Origin: Bordetella petrii
GTDB lineage: Bacteria; Pseudomonadota; Gammaproteobacteria; Burkholderiales; Burkholderiaceae_B
Assembly (NCBI GenBank): GCA_017745595.1
Contig: WMBV01000011.1
Coordinates: 85,191 to 149,190 of the forward strand
DNA length: 64,000 bases
Direction of reading: 5' to 3'
Numbering within the stretch: position 1 is the stretch's first letter; every line of letters starts with the position of its first letter. Of this stretch, positions 31,273 through 39,758 are shown one piece after another. The position numbers and the translations under genes are program-made. Under the pieces are notes generated by a model, which was not told the origin of the DNA, did not search any database, and saw nothing but the letters and a program-made list of their open reading frames with translations.

Positions 31273-34236
31273 TCAGGCCTTCGCAATGTTGCAGATCGTG
31301 GTCTTGGTTTCCTGCATCATCGTGACGGAATCGTAGCCGTAGGTGGTGCCGGTATTCACCGCCTCGCCACGCACGATGGGGGCCGCGCCTTCGGGGTAGC
31401 TGGACTTCAGGTCGGCGCCCTGCCAGTGCCCGGCGAAGTGGAACGGAATGAACGCCGTGTCGGGCCCGACGCGCTCGGTGACCAGCGCCTGCACGTTCAG
31501 GCGCGCGCCCGTGGGCGTGGATACCCATACCCGGTCGCCGTTGCGGATGCCGCGGTCGGCCGCCGCCTTGGGATTGATTTCGACGAAGCACTCTTGCTGC
31601 AGTTCGGCCAGCCACGGGTTGGAACGGGTTTCGTCGCCGCCCCCTTCGTATTCGACCAGCCGCCCCGAGGTAAGAATGATGGGGAATTTCTCGTACAGCC
31701 TGTCGGCCACGTTGCGCTGCTGCAGCGACGTATACAGCGTGGGCAGGCGCCAGAAGTTCTTCAGGTCGTCGTGCGTCGGATACTTGGCGACCAGGTCGGG
31801 ACGCGTGCCGTAGATGGGCTCGCGGTGTTGGGGGATGGGGTCGGGGAAGTTCCAGACCAGTGCCCGCGCCTTGGCGTTGCCGAACGGATAACACCCGTAT
31901 TTCTGCATGACCACCCGGATGATGCCGCCCGACGGGTCGGTTTTCCAGTTCTTGCCCTCGGCCGCGGTTCGTTCGGCGTCGGTAAGATCGTGCCACCAGC
32001 CCAGTTTCTTGAGCAGGATGTGGTCGAACTCGGGATAGCCGGTGGTAAGGGCCGCGCCCTTGGAATGCGAGCCGTCTTCGGCCAGCAGGTTGACGCCGTC
32101 GCGCTCGACCCCGAAGTTGGCGCGGAAATTGCCGCCGCCGTCCATGACGTGCAGGCTGGTGTCGTACAGGTTGGCCGTGCCCGGGTGCTTGAGTTCGGGG
32201 TTGCCCCAGCAGGGCCAGGGCAGGCCGAAATAATCGCCGGTCAGGTCGTAGCCGGTCTCGGCGTCTTTGCCGCCCTTGGCGCGCAAGGTCCTGACGTCGA
32301 ACACATGCATGTTGCGCATGTGGGCCTTCAGGCGTTCGGGGCTTTGGCCGGTGTAGCCGATGGTCCAGCAGCAGCGGTTGATTTCACGTAGCACGTCTTC
32401 GATGACGGGCTCGTCCATGCCCTTGACCTTCTGCATCTTGTAGTTCTTGACGAACTCTTTGCCGAAACCGAGCTTTTCGGCCAGCTGATACATGATCATG
32501 TGGTCGGTGCGGCATTCCCACAGCGGCTCGATGACGCGCTCGCGCCATTGCAGCGAGCGGTTCGAGGCCGTACAGGACCCGCTGGTCTCGAACTGGCTGG
32601 CGGCCGGCAGCAGATACACCGCCCGATTGGGGTTCAGGTCTTCAGGCTTGCCCGGCATGGCGGCCATGGCGGCCGTGGCGGATGGATACGGATCGACCAC
32701 CACCAGCAGGTCGAGCTTGTCCATGGCGCGCTTCATTTCCAGGCCGCGCGTCTGCGAGTTGGGCGCATGGCCCCAGTAGATGACCGCGCGCAGATTGGTG
32801 GGCTGGTCGATGACGGCGGGGTCTTCCAGCACGCCATCGATCCAGCGCGACACCGTGATGCCGGGCTTGGCCATCAATTCGGGCGAGGCGTAGCGGCTTT
32901 TGATCCATTCGTAGTCGACGCCCCAGGCATTGGCGAAGTGCTTCCAGGAGCCCTCGGTCAGGCCGTAGTAGCCGGGCAGCGAATCGGGGTTGGGGCCGAT
33001 GTCGGTGGCGCCCTGCACGTTGTCGTGGCCGCGGAAAATATTTGCCCCGCCGCCCGATTTGCCGACGTTGCCCAGCGCCAGCTGCACGATGCAGGACGCG
33101 CGCACCATGGCGTTGCCGATGGAGTGCTGCGTCTGGCCCATGCACCACACCAGGGTGCCGGGGCGGTTTTCGTGCAGGGTCTTGGCCACCTGGTACATGG
33201 TGGCTTCGTCGACGCCGCAGGCGTCGTGCACCTTGTCGGGCGTCCACTTGGCCAGCACGTCGGCCTTGACCTTGTCCATGCCGAACACGCGCGCATCGAT
33301 GAAGGCCTGGTCTTCCCAGCCGTTCTTGAAGATGTGATACAGCAGGCCGAACAGGAACGGGATGTCGGTGCCCGAGCGGATACGGACGTATTGGTCGGCC
33401 TTGGCGGCGGTGCGGGTGAAGCGCGGGTCGACCACGATCATCTTGCAGCCGCTTTCCTTGGCGTGCAGCATGTGCAGCATCGAGACCGGGTGGGCCTCGG
33501 CGGCGTTGGACCCGATGTACAAGGCGACCTTGGCGTTCTGCATGTCGTTGTACGAGTTGGTCATGGCGCCGTAGCCCCACGTGTTGGCCACACCGGCCAC
33601 CGTGGTGGAATGGCAGATGCGCGCCTGGTGGTCGCAGTTGTTGCTGCCCCAGTAGCTGACGAACTTGCGCATCAGGTAAGACTGTTCGTTGCCGTGCTTG
33701 GACGAGCCGATCCAGTAGACGGAGTCGGGCCCGCTTTCCTTGCGCAGTTCCATCAGGCGGGCGCTGATTTCGGTAAGGGCGGTGTCCCAGCTGATGCGCT
33801 GGTACTTGCCGTCGATCAGCTTCATGGGATAGCGCAGGCGGTGTTCGCCGTGCCCGTGTTCGCGCACCGCGGCGCCCTTGGCGCAATGCGCGCCCAGGTT
33901 GATGGGCGAATCGAAGACCGGCTCTTGGCGCACCCACACGCCGTTTTCGACCACGGCGTCGATGGCGCAGCCCACCGAGCAGTGCGTACAGACGGTGCGG
34001 TGCACGGTGGTTTTGGTGTTGCCGATGGCCACCTGGCGTTCGTCGGCGGCCTGCGCTTGCCGGACCAGCGCCAGCGGCGCGGCCGCCAGGCCGGCCCCCA
34101 CCCCGATGCCGGAACGGCGCAGGAAGGCGCGGCGGTCCATGGTGGGCAGGGCCTGCGACATGCCGCGGCGCAGGCTGTGCATGAAGCTCGATTCGGCCGC
34201 GGTATCGCGCGCGGCGGTTTTTTTGGTCAGCAGCAT
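31273..34236 (-). CDS. fdhA: Formate dehydrogenase alpha (catalytic) subunit, cysteine-type, TAT-exported
   Basis: A 987-residue bis-MGD oxidoreductase that oxidises formate to CO2 in the periplasm. A twin-arginine signal RRAFLRR lies at residues 35-41 and the hydrophobic stretch at 42-60. The N-terminal [4Fe-4S] cluster uses Cys83, Cys86, Cys90 and Cys118. The active-site ligand is Cys208 followed by His209 (QARICHSTTVAG), so it is not a selenoprotein; no in-frame TGA occurs. The frame is continuous with no internal stop. Whether molybdenum or tungsten is bound cannot be read from sequence, but a tungstate-type importer lies nearby. Cotranscribed with fdhB, fdhI and accessory genes. Confidence 0.95.
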   Translation of the reverse strand: MLLTKKTAARDTAAESSFMHSLRRGMSQALPTMDRRAFLRRSGIGVGAGLAAAPLALVRQAQAADERQVAIGNTKTTVHRTVCTHCSVGCAIDAVVENGVWVRQEPVFDSPINLGAHCAKGAAVREHGHGEHRLRYPMKLIDGKYQRISWDTALTEISARLMELRKESGPDSVYWIGSSKHGNEQSYLMRKFVSYWGSNNCDHQARICHSTTVAGVANTWGYGAMTNSYNDMQNAKVALYIGSNAAEAHPVSMLHMLHAKESGCKMIVVDPRFTRTAAKADQYVRIRSGTDIPFLFGLLYHIFKNGWEDQAFIDARVFGMDKVKADVLAKWTPDKVHDACGVDEATMYQVAKTLHENRPGTLVWCMGQTQHSIGNAMVRASCIVQLALGNVGKSGGGANIFRGHDNVQGATDIGPNPDSLPGYYGLTEGSWKHFANAWGVDYEWIKSRYASPELMAKPGITVSRWIDGVLEDPAVIDQPTNLRAVIYWGHAPNSQTRGLEMKRAMDKLDLLVVVDPYPSATAAMAAMPGKPEDLNPNRAVYLLPAASQFETSGSCTASNRSLQWRERVIEPLWECRTDHMIMYQLAEKLGFGKEFVKNYKMQKVKGMDEPVIEDVLREINRCCWTIGYTGQSPERLKAHMRNMHVFDVRTLRAKGGKDAETGYDLTGDYFGLPWPCWGNPELKHPGTANLYDTSLHVMDGGGNFRANFGVERDGVNLLAEDGSHSKGAALTTGYPEFDHILLKKLGWWHDLTDAERTAAEGKNWKTDPSGGIIRVVMQKYGCYPFGNAKARALVWNFPDPIPQHREPIYGTRPDLVAKYPTHDDLKNFWRLPTLYTSLQQRNVADRLYEKFPIILTSGRLVEYEGGGDETRSNPWLAELQQECFVEINPKAAADRGIRNGDRVWVSTPTGARLNVQALVTERVGPDTAFIPFHFAGHWQGADLKSSYPEGAAPIVRGEAVNTGTTYGYDSVTMMQETKTTICNIAKA

Positions 34237-34247
34237 GCCGGGCTCCG

Positions 34248-34454
34248 TCAGACGAGAGTGGTCTTGTAGTAACGCTTGACGTGTTCGCTCAGGCGGTAGC
34301 CGCCGCCGCGTTCGGGCTTGGCGGGCGCGCTGGCGGTGGATTGCGGCTGGGCGGCCGCCCCCGGCAAGGCCGCCGCGCCGGCCGCCGCGGCGCCCGCGGT
34401 CGCCGCGCCAGCCAGAAACGCCCGGCGTGAAAGTCGAGGGGGGGTCTGGGACAT
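34248..34454 (-). CDS. Formate dehydrogenase-associated twin-arginine small protein
   Basis: A 68-residue protein with a twin-arginine motif (SRRAFLAGAATAGAAAAG) and a short tail (KPERGGGYRLSEHVKRYYKT), matching the formate-dehydrogenase-region TAT-target family found next to fdhA. The ATG at 34454 follows TGAGGAGACAG. It precedes fdhA by 11 nt. It may be exported with, or assist export of, the catalytic subunit; its exact role is not established. Confidence 0.85.
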   Translation of the reverse strand: MSQTPPRLSRRAFLAGAATAGAAAAGAAALPGAAAQPQSTASAPAKPERGGGYRLSEHVKRYYKTTLV

Positions 34455-34496
34455 GTCTGTCTCCTCAGGGCCAGCCAGATATGAAATGCTTTGCAT

Positions 34497-34525
34497 ACTG
34501 TACCCCTACACTCGGCTTGGGGCAA
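34497..34525 (-). promoter_or_regulatory. Candidate internal promoter upstream of the fdhA-fdhB-fdhI segment
   Basis: On the minus strand TTGCCC (34525-34520) and TACAGT (34502-34497) are 17 nt apart, each matching four of six sigma-70 consensus bases. A small inverted repeat ATGC-TTT-GCAT (34486-34496) lies just downstream. This is the only gap over 25 nt inside the operon (112 nt). Confidence 0.35.
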
Positions 34526-34566
34526 TGTCCCCGAAAAGCGTACGGGCTTGAAGCAACGGGACGGAG

Positions 34567-35190
34567 CTAGGGCAGCATGTCGAAACCCTGGGCCTCGACC
34601 TGCGCGAAATCGCGCGTGAAATCGGCCGCGCGGGCATAGAACCGCGCCGCGGGGTGGGCCGTTATTGCGTCGCACAAATCACCCACCCAGGGTCGCAGAT
34701 GAGCGGCGAAGAAGGCGTTTTGCCGCGCCAGGTTGGCCACGGCGGCATCCTGGCCGGTGATCAGCAGCCGCATCACTTCGCACAAATAAGCGATGTGGTC
34801 TTCGGTTTCGGACATGGCCGGATCGCGCGCCAGCCCCAGTTCGGCCAGGTCGTCGCGCAGCCGCACCAGCGGCGTTTCGTTCAGGAACCCCGCCAGGTAA
34901 TACGAGCCGTACAAGTAGATTTCGGGCTTGCCCACGCCGCCGTACAGGGCATCGTATTCGGCCTGCACGGCCGCCGTGTCGAGCTCGCGCGCGCTGGCCG
35001 CCAGCGCGTTCCAGGACGCTTCGAGCAGGCTGCCGGGCGCGGCCGGCGGGGCGTCGCGCAGGCGCGCCAGCAATTCGGGCGCCGGCGGGGCGTAGAACAG
35101 GTGGGCCAGCAGGCCGTAGAGGTCGGCGCGCGCGGCGTCTTCGTCGAGGCCCGCGGCGGCGATGGCGGCGGGCGGAACAGTGGCGTTCAT
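34567..35190 (-). CDS. TorD/DmsD-family molecular chaperone
   Basis: A 207-residue all-helical chaperone of the TorD/NarJ type. Seen: RADLYGLLAHLFYAPPAPEL, the family stretch EYDALYGGVGKPEIYLYGSY followed by YLAGFLNETPL, and the conserved E.DHIAYLCEVMRLL (SETEDHIAYLCEVM). It binds the twin-arginine signal of the molybdo/tungsto-subunit until cofactor insertion is complete. The ATG overlaps the stop of the large ferredoxin gene (ATGA). Its client is presumably FdhA, encoded two genes downstream. Confidence 0.88.
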   Translation of the reverse strand: MNATVPPAAIAAAGLDEDAARADLYGLLAHLFYAPPAPELLARLRDAPPAAPGSLLEASWNALAASARELDTAAVQAEYDALYGGVGKPEIYLYGSYYLAGFLNETPLVRLRDDLAELGLARDPAMSETEDHIAYLCEVMRLLITGQDAAVANLARQNAFFAAHLRPWVGDLCDAITAHPAARFYARAADFTRDFAQVEAQGFDMLP

Positions 35191-37283
35191 AGGTCGGTGA
35201 TCCGGGCTTCGTCGGGCGAGGAATACAGGTCGATGACGCGGCAATCGCCGCACATTTTCAGGCGTTCAAGGGCCGCGCCCTGGAACATGGCGTGGCCCGC
35301 CAGCCGCTGCAGCATGGCGTCGACGCCCTTGTGGGTGCCGAAGGCCTTGCCGCAGCGCACGCAATGGAAGGGCTGGGTCTCGTTGAGCACCACGGCCTCT
35401 TTGCGCTGCTCGGACAGCAGCAGGCGCGGCACCAGCTGGATGGCGTTCTCGGGGCAGGTTTTTTCGCACAGGCCGCACTGCACGCAGTTTTTTTCGATGA
35501 ACCGCAGTTGCGGCAGTTGCGGGTTGTCTTGCAAGGCGTGGGCCGGGCAGGCGCTGACACAGCTCATGCACAAGGTGCACGCCTGCGTGTCGACGGCCAC
35601 GGCGCCGAAGGGCGCCCCGGTGCCGGGCACGCCCTTCGGCAGCGCAATGGCGGGCGGCAGCGGCCCGGGCGCCTGCGCCAGCAGGTGGTCGAGCGCCAGG
35701 GCCAGGGTGGCGCGCTTTTCGGGCGCCGCCGCGAAGCGCGCCGGCTGGGCCGGCACGCCGGGCCGGCTTGCCGCGATGGACTGCAGCTGCGCATCGAGGG
35801 CATCGGCCGTGTCGGCCCGCAGCAGGTGGAGATGCTGGCCCCGATAGCCCAGGCCGTTCAGGATGGCCTGCGCGCTGGCCATTTGCGCTTGCAGCGCGTC
35901 GAGGTACTGCGGGGCCTCTTCGCCGGTGACCAGCACGGCCACCTGGGCGGCGCCGAAGGCCACCCCCGCCAGCCACAAGTCGGCCCCCAGGCTGGCGGTG
36001 TGCCACAAGGCTACCGGAATCACATTGGCGGGCACGCCGTGCGCCAGCTTGAGTTGCGCGGCGCGGCCCAGGGTTTCGACCAGTTGCTGGCCGCCCTGCT
36101 GGCTGTGCAGCAGCAGCACCGCGTCGCGCCCGCCGGCCTGGGCGTAGGTCGACAGCAGCGTGCGCAGCTTGCGGCCCTGGTCGGGGTTGCGCGGATAGCT
36201 GTAAGCCATGGCCCCCGACGGACATACGGTGGTACAGGCCCCGCACCCCGCGCACAGGTGCGGATCGACCACGATCTGCTGGTGGTGCTTGTCGCTGCGG
36301 ATGGCCTCGGCCGAACAGACGTCGACGCAGGCATTGCAGCCGACGGTTTCGTTGCGGCTGTGCGCGCACAGCGACTGCTTATAGTCGAAGAACTTGGGCT
36401 TTTCGAATTCGCCCACCATGTCGCGCAGCTTGAACAGCGTGGCGGGATCGCGGCCGTCCCAGGTGAAGTAGCCCTGCGGCGGTTCGTGGCGGCGCAACTG
36501 CGGCGTGGCGCCCAGGTCGAGCACCAGGTCGTATTGGTCGGTGAACTGGCGCGGCGGGCGCTGGAAATCGATGGCGCCCGCCACCGTACAGGCCGCCACG
36601 CAATCGCGATGCGCGGTGCATCGCGCCGGATCGACCTGGTAGTCGAAGCCGATGGCGCCTTCGGGACAAGCGGCCAGGCAGGCATTGCAGCGCGTGCACA
36701 GGTCGAGGTCGATGGGGTTGTCTTGCGACCAGGCCAGTTCGAACGCCCCCAGGCGGCCCCGCAGGCTTTCCAGCCGGCCGGCCAGCACCGGATAGCGGCG
36801 CGCCTGGGCGCCGCCGTCGCGCCCCTGCCCTTGCACGAACAGGGTGACCTGCAGGACGTCGTCGAGCAGCGCCGCTGCCTGTTCGGCGCGGTCGAGCGGC
36901 CCGATGATCAGCAGCCGCCCGGCGCTGTGATAGGTGACGGTGGCCACCGGGTCGGGCTCGGGCAGGTGCGCGGCGGCCAGCAGCGCGGCCAGCTTGGGCA
37001 TGGCCTGGGCGGCATCGCGGCTCCAGCCGCCGGTTTCGCGGATGTTGACGAAGCGCACCGGGGCCACCGCGCCTTCGGTGGCCTGGCCCAGCTCGCCGAA
37101 CAGGCGCTGTTCTTGCGTACAGGCCACCACCACGGGTTCGGACCCGCGGATGGCTTGCTGGAAATCGCCCGCCTGGCCGCGGCACAGCAAAGAATGCGGA
37201 GCCAGCGGTTCGCCCAGCGCGCGGCCCAGTTCGTCGGGCGCCAGCGGCATGGTGCGGTTGCAGTCGCAGATCAGGGTGGTCAT
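35187..37283 (-). CDS. Multi-cluster 4Fe-4S ferredoxin protein of the formate dehydrogenase operon
   Basis: A 698-residue cytoplasmic iron-sulfur protein. Ferredoxin-like cysteine groups: CTRCNACLAACP, CTAHRDCVAACT, CNACVDVC, CAGCGACTTVCP, CTLCMSCVSACP and CVQCGLCEKTCP, enough for about six [4Fe-4S] clusters, plus a C-terminal zinc-finger-like pair (CVRCGKAFG and CGDC). Between the fourth and fifth groups is a ~190-residue cluster-free region with a VAVLVTGEEAPQYLDAL-type fold resembling the HdrA/MvhD-like domain, and the N-terminus has LICDCNRTM and VVACTQEQRLF. Proteins of this class occur next to formate dehydrogenases in beta-proteobacteria; an electron-transfer or assembly role is inferred. 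Lies between DUF3306 and the TorD-like gene, overlapping the latter. Confidence 0.85.
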   Translation of the reverse strand: MTTLICDCNRTMPLAPDELGRALGEPLAPHSLLCRGQAGDFQQAIRGSEPVVVACTQEQRLFGELGQATEGAVAPVRFVNIRETGGWSRDAAQAMPKLAALLAAAHLPEPDPVATVTYHSAGRLLIIGPLDRAEQAAALLDDVLQVTLFVQGQGRDGGAQARRYPVLAGRLESLRGRLGAFELAWSQDNPIDLDLCTRCNACLAACPEGAIGFDYQVDPARCTAHRDCVAACTVAGAIDFQRPPRQFTDQYDLVLDLGATPQLRRHEPPQGYFTWDGRDPATLFKLRDMVGEFEKPKFFDYKQSLCAHSRNETVGCNACVDVCSAEAIRSDKHHQQIVVDPHLCAGCGACTTVCPSGAMAYSYPRNPDQGRKLRTLLSTYAQAGGRDAVLLLHSQQGGQQLVETLGRAAQLKLAHGVPANVIPVALWHTASLGADLWLAGVAFGAAQVAVLVTGEEAPQYLDALQAQMASAQAILNGLGYRGQHLHLLRADTADALDAQLQSIAASRPGVPAQPARFAAAPEKRATLALALDHLLAQAPGPLPPAIALPKGVPGTGAPFGAVAVDTQACTLCMSCVSACPAHALQDNPQLPQLRFIEKNCVQCGLCEKTCPENAIQLVPRLLLSEQRKEAVVLNETQPFHCVRCGKAFGTHKGVDAMLQRLAGHAMFQGAALERLKMCGDCRVIDLYSSPDEARITDL

Positions 37284-37305
37284 AGGCGCGCTTGCATGAA
37301 AGAGG

Positions 37306-37920
37306 TCAGCTCTGCCGGCCCGGCCCGGCGGGGCCGGGATCGGAGTCAGGACTGGGATCGGAATCGGAATCGGCGCCGGGATCGACGGCCGGGCCGGACC
37401 CGGCGTCGGGACCAGGGCCGGAGCCTGAGCCGGGCGCGGAACCGGAAGCGGAATCCGGCGCGGCGGGCTCGCCGGCCGTATCGAACATGGCCAGGGCCCG
37501 CGCGCTGGCCAGGCGCCGCAGCATCGGCGCGGGCAGCGGCGTCATGTTGGAGTAGTCGTCGATATAGGTATCGAGCCCGTCCATGATGTTGTAGTGCGGA
37601 TCCGAAAACAGCTTTTTCAGCGCGGCGTTCTTTACATCGGGCGCCACGTGCCGCGCCACGAAGGGCGCGAAATCGGAGTCGGACGTGAGGGCCCGCACGT
37701 CATCCAGCGTCAGGGCCGGGGGCTCGGGCGGAGTATCGGTATCGGAAGGCGCCGCGGGATCGGCGTGCGGAGCGGGCACTGCCGCGCCGGCGGGCCCGGG
37801 CGCCACGACGTCGGCCCGCGCGTCGGACACCGGCGCGCCGTCTTGCTCTGTGCCCGCGCGCGCCTGGCTTTTGCGGCGCGACCAGCGGCTGAGGAAGCCG
37901 TCGTGCTCGGGGGCGGTCAT
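37306..37920 (-). CDS. DUF3306 protein with acidic low-complexity tail
   Basis: A 204-residue DUF3306-family protein. The family opening is DGFLSRWSRRKSQAR, and the core is LTLDDVRALTSDSDFAPFVA followed by VKNAALKKLFSDPHYNIMDG and LDTYIDDYSN. The last ~50 residues are a Gly/Ser/Pro/Asp repeat-like tail (SGSAPGSGSGPGPDAGSG and DSDSDPSPDSDPG), which the family usually lacks or keeps short. DUF3305 and DUF3306 are nearly always found with formate dehydrogenase operons; function is not established, presumably maturation. The ATG overlaps the DUF3305 stop. Confidence 0.82.
   Translation of the reverse strand: MTAPEHDGFLSRWSRRKSQARAGTEQDGAPVSDARADVVAPGPAGAAVPAPHADPAAPSDTDTPPEPPALTLDDVRALTSDSDFAPFVARHVAPDVKNAALKKLFSDPHYNIMDGLDTYIDDYSNMTPLPAPMLRRLASARALAMFDTAGEPAAPDSASGSAPGSGSGPGPDAGSGPAVDPGADSDSDPSPDSDPGPAGPGRQS
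37316..37460. repeat. Imperfect low-complexity repeat encoding the acidic DUF3306 tail
   Basis: The stretch is built from imperfect GGGATCGGA / ATCGGAATC-type units coding Gly, Ser, Asp and Pro. The opposite strand stays open as a spurious frame for the same reason. Such tracts expand and contract by slippage. Confidence 0.7.
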
Positions 37921-38477
37921 GGCTGGCCTTCGCCGCGGAATTTCTTGAGCGTGGACACCGAGGCCGGATTGCCGAAGCGGTCTTGCAGCGACATGAAACT
38001 GACGGGGCGCTTGCGGCGCTTGGGCTCGGGCACGTAGTGCTCGGCGATGAAGGCGTTGAGCCAGTCGACGATGACCGGCGGCGCCGGCACCTGCTCGACC
38101 ATTTCTTGGGCGTCGAGCCAGCGGCCGGCATCGTGATAGCTGAGCGTGACGATCTCGGGCCGCGCGCGCGGTTCGCCGCCGTCGTCGGGCTCGTGCATGC
38201 GCCACAGCACGAACCAGCAGGGCGCGGGCGTGGTGACGTTGAGCACGTAGCCCTCGGCGTCGTCTTTGAACAGCCGCACGGTATAGCCCGGATGCAGCCA
38301 GCGTTCTTGCGTGTCGTCTTTATAAAGCAGGCGCTCGGTGGCGCCGAAGGCGGCCTCGTGGGCGACCACGTCGTCGAGTACCCAACGCCATTCCTGCCAG
38401 CGCCGCATCGGCCCGTTGATGCGCTCTTTGCGCATCACCACCGCGACGTCCAGGCTGATGGGCAGGGTTTCGTTCAT
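37917..38477 (-). CDS. DUF3305 protein of the formate dehydrogenase operon
   Basis: A 186-residue DUF3305-family protein. Characteristic stretches are ISLDVAVVMRKERINGPMRR followed by WQEWRWVLDDVV, LYKDDTQERWLHPGYTVRLF and NVTTPAPCWFVLWRM, then LSYHDAGRWLDAQEMVEQVP. It starts 8 nt after the mrp stop and overlaps DUF3306 by 4 nt. Known only by association with formate dehydrogenase; soluble, cytoplasmic by appearance. Confidence 0.85.
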   Translation of the reverse strand: MNETLPISLDVAVVMRKERINGPMRRWQEWRWVLDDVVAHEAAFGATERLLYKDDTQERWLHPGYTVRLFKDDAEGYVLNVTTPAPCWFVLWRMHEPDDGGEPRARPEIVTLSYHDAGRWLDAQEMVEQVPAPPVIVDWLNAFIAEHYVPEPKRRKRPVSFMSLQDRFGNPASVSTLKKFRGEGQP

Positions 38478-38485
38478 GGGGCGGC

Positions 38486-39574
38486 CTACTGGACCCGGCT
38501 GATGGCGATGGCGGACAGCTTCGAGGAATGGTCTTTGGCCATGGCGGCCACCGACACCGCCACCTGGCGGGCCACCGCCTTGTACAGGCCGGCGATCTCG
38601 CCGTCGGGGTCGGCGATGACGGTGGGCTGGCCGCTGTCGGCCTGCAGGCGGATGTTGATGTCGAGCGGCAGCGCGCCCAGGTACGCCAGGTTGTAGTCTG
38701 TGGCCATTTTCTTGCCTCCGCCCGCGCCGAATATGTGCTCGGCGTGGCCACACTGGCTACAGACATGCACCGCCATGTTTTCGACCACGCCCAGGATCGG
38801 TACCCCGACCTTTTCGAACATTTTGACCCCCTTTCGCGCATCCAGCAAGGCGATGTCCTGGGGCGTGGTAACAATGACCGCGCCGGTGACCGGGACTTTC
38901 TGGCTGAGCGACAGGTGGATGTCGCCGGTGCCGGGCGGCATGTCGACGACCAGGTAATCGAGGTCTTTCCAGTTGGTCTGGCGCAGCAGTTGTTCGAGCG
39001 CCTGCACCGCCATGGGCCCGCGCCAGATCATGGCCTCGTCGGCGTCGACCAGGAAGCCGATGGACATGACCTGCACGCCGTAATTTTCGAGCGGCTCCAT
39101 GGTGTTGCCGTCTTCGCTTTGCGGACGGCCGTCGATGCCCATCATGAGCGACTGGCTGGGGCCGTAGATGTCGGCATCGAGCAGGCCCACGCGCGCGCCT
39201 TCGGCGGCCAGCGCCAAGGCCAGGTTGACCGCGGTGGTGCTCTTGCCCACCCCGCCCTTGCCCGAGGCGACGGCGATGACGTTCTTGATGTTGGGCAGCA
39301 GGGCCACGCCGCGCTGCGCCGCGTGCGCCGCGATGACCGGCCGCAGGTTGACCGAGACGTTGCCCACGCCGGGCACCGCTCGGGCGGCGGCGACCAGCGC
39401 GCCGCGCAAGGCCGGGATCTGGCTTTTGGCGGGGTAGCCCAGTTCGACGTCGAACGCGACGTCGGCCCCGTCGATCTGGAGATTCTTGACCGCCTTGGGG
39501 CCGGCCAGCGGCTGGCCCGTGTTGGGATCGATGACGGCCTGCAAGGCCTGCAGCAAGGTATCGGAAGCGACCAT
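38486..39574 (-). CDS. apbC: Mrp/ApbC-family iron-sulfur cluster carrier ATPase
   Basis: A 362-residue P-loop ATPase. An N-terminal MIP18/DUF59 domain (~1-90, LQALQAVIDPNTGQPLAG) precedes the deviant Walker A SGKGGVGKSTTAVNLALALA, then LLDADIYGPSQSLMMG, DMPPGTGDIHLSLSQ and the cluster-binding CxxC (HVCSQCGH). It carries and delivers [4Fe-4S] clusters to apo-proteins. As first gene of the formate dehydrogenase operon it may serve the many cluster-rich proteins downstream. No Shine-Dalgarno is apparent before the ATG at 39574, and a terminator-like hairpin lies 28 nt upstream. Confidence 0.9.
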   Translation of the reverse strand: MVASDTLLQALQAVIDPNTGQPLAGPKAVKNLQIDGADVAFDVELGYPAKSQIPALRGALVAAARAVPGVGNVSVNLRPVIAAHAAQRGVALLPNIKNVIAVASGKGGVGKSTTAVNLALALAAEGARVGLLDADIYGPSQSLMMGIDGRPQSEDGNTMEPLENYGVQVMSIGFLVDADEAMIWRGPMAVQALEQLLRQTNWKDLDYLVVDMPPGTGDIHLSLSQKVPVTGAVIVTTPQDIALLDARKGVKMFEKVGVPILGVVENMAVHVCSQCGHAEHIFGAGGGKKMATDYNLAYLGALPLDINIRLQADSGQPTVIADPDGEIAGLYKAVARQVAVSVAAMAKDHSSKLSAIAISRVQ

Positions 39575-39601
39575 GGGGGCTTATGCGTAGAAGTCGAAAG
39601 G

Positions 39602-39626
39602 AAAAAAAAGGCCGCCTGTCGCGGCC
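39602..39626 (-). terminator. Intrinsic-terminator-like hairpin in the mrp leader (possible attenuator)
   Basis: On the minus strand GGCCGC-loop(GACAG)-GCGGCC (39626-39610) is followed directly by eight T (39609-39602). It lies between the mobA-divergent promoter region and the mrp start (39574), so it would stop transcription just before the formate dehydrogenase operon unless overridden. It could instead end antisense transcription from mobA. Confidence 0.6.
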
Positions 39627-39758
39627 GTTCGAGCCATGTTAGCAGAGCGCTTTGCGCTGCCGCATGCGGGCCGTCATGGACGCGCGTCGGGGCCGCCGGG
39701 CTGGTCTATACTGGCCGCCATGCCGCGACGTTGAACGCGGCCTTTTCCATCGAGTGTC

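Noticed and set aside
31273..34236. FdhA as a selenoprotein
   Set aside because: The active-site codon is a cysteine (Cys208) and no in-frame TGA occurs.
32500..34269. 589-residue open frame antisense to fdhA
   Set aside because: GC-rich codon bias of fdhA keeps the reverse frame open; the product is Val/Gly/His-rich with no recognisable domain, and fdhA is unmistakable.
37292..37555. Open frame on + strand giving a Gly/Ser/Glu/Pro-rich 87-residue peptide
   Set aside because: It is the mirror of the repeat-built tail of the DUF3306 gene; no ribosome site and no family resemblance.
35292..37586. 764-residue open frame antisense to the multi-cluster ferredoxin gene
   Set aside because: Arg/Gly/Gln-rich composition typical of a shadow frame; the minus-strand gene has clear cysteine motifs.
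37292..39574. Classical sigma-70 promoter immediately before mrp
   Set aside because: No convincing -35/-10 pair was found on the minus strand near 39575-39700, so only the hairpin was reported.
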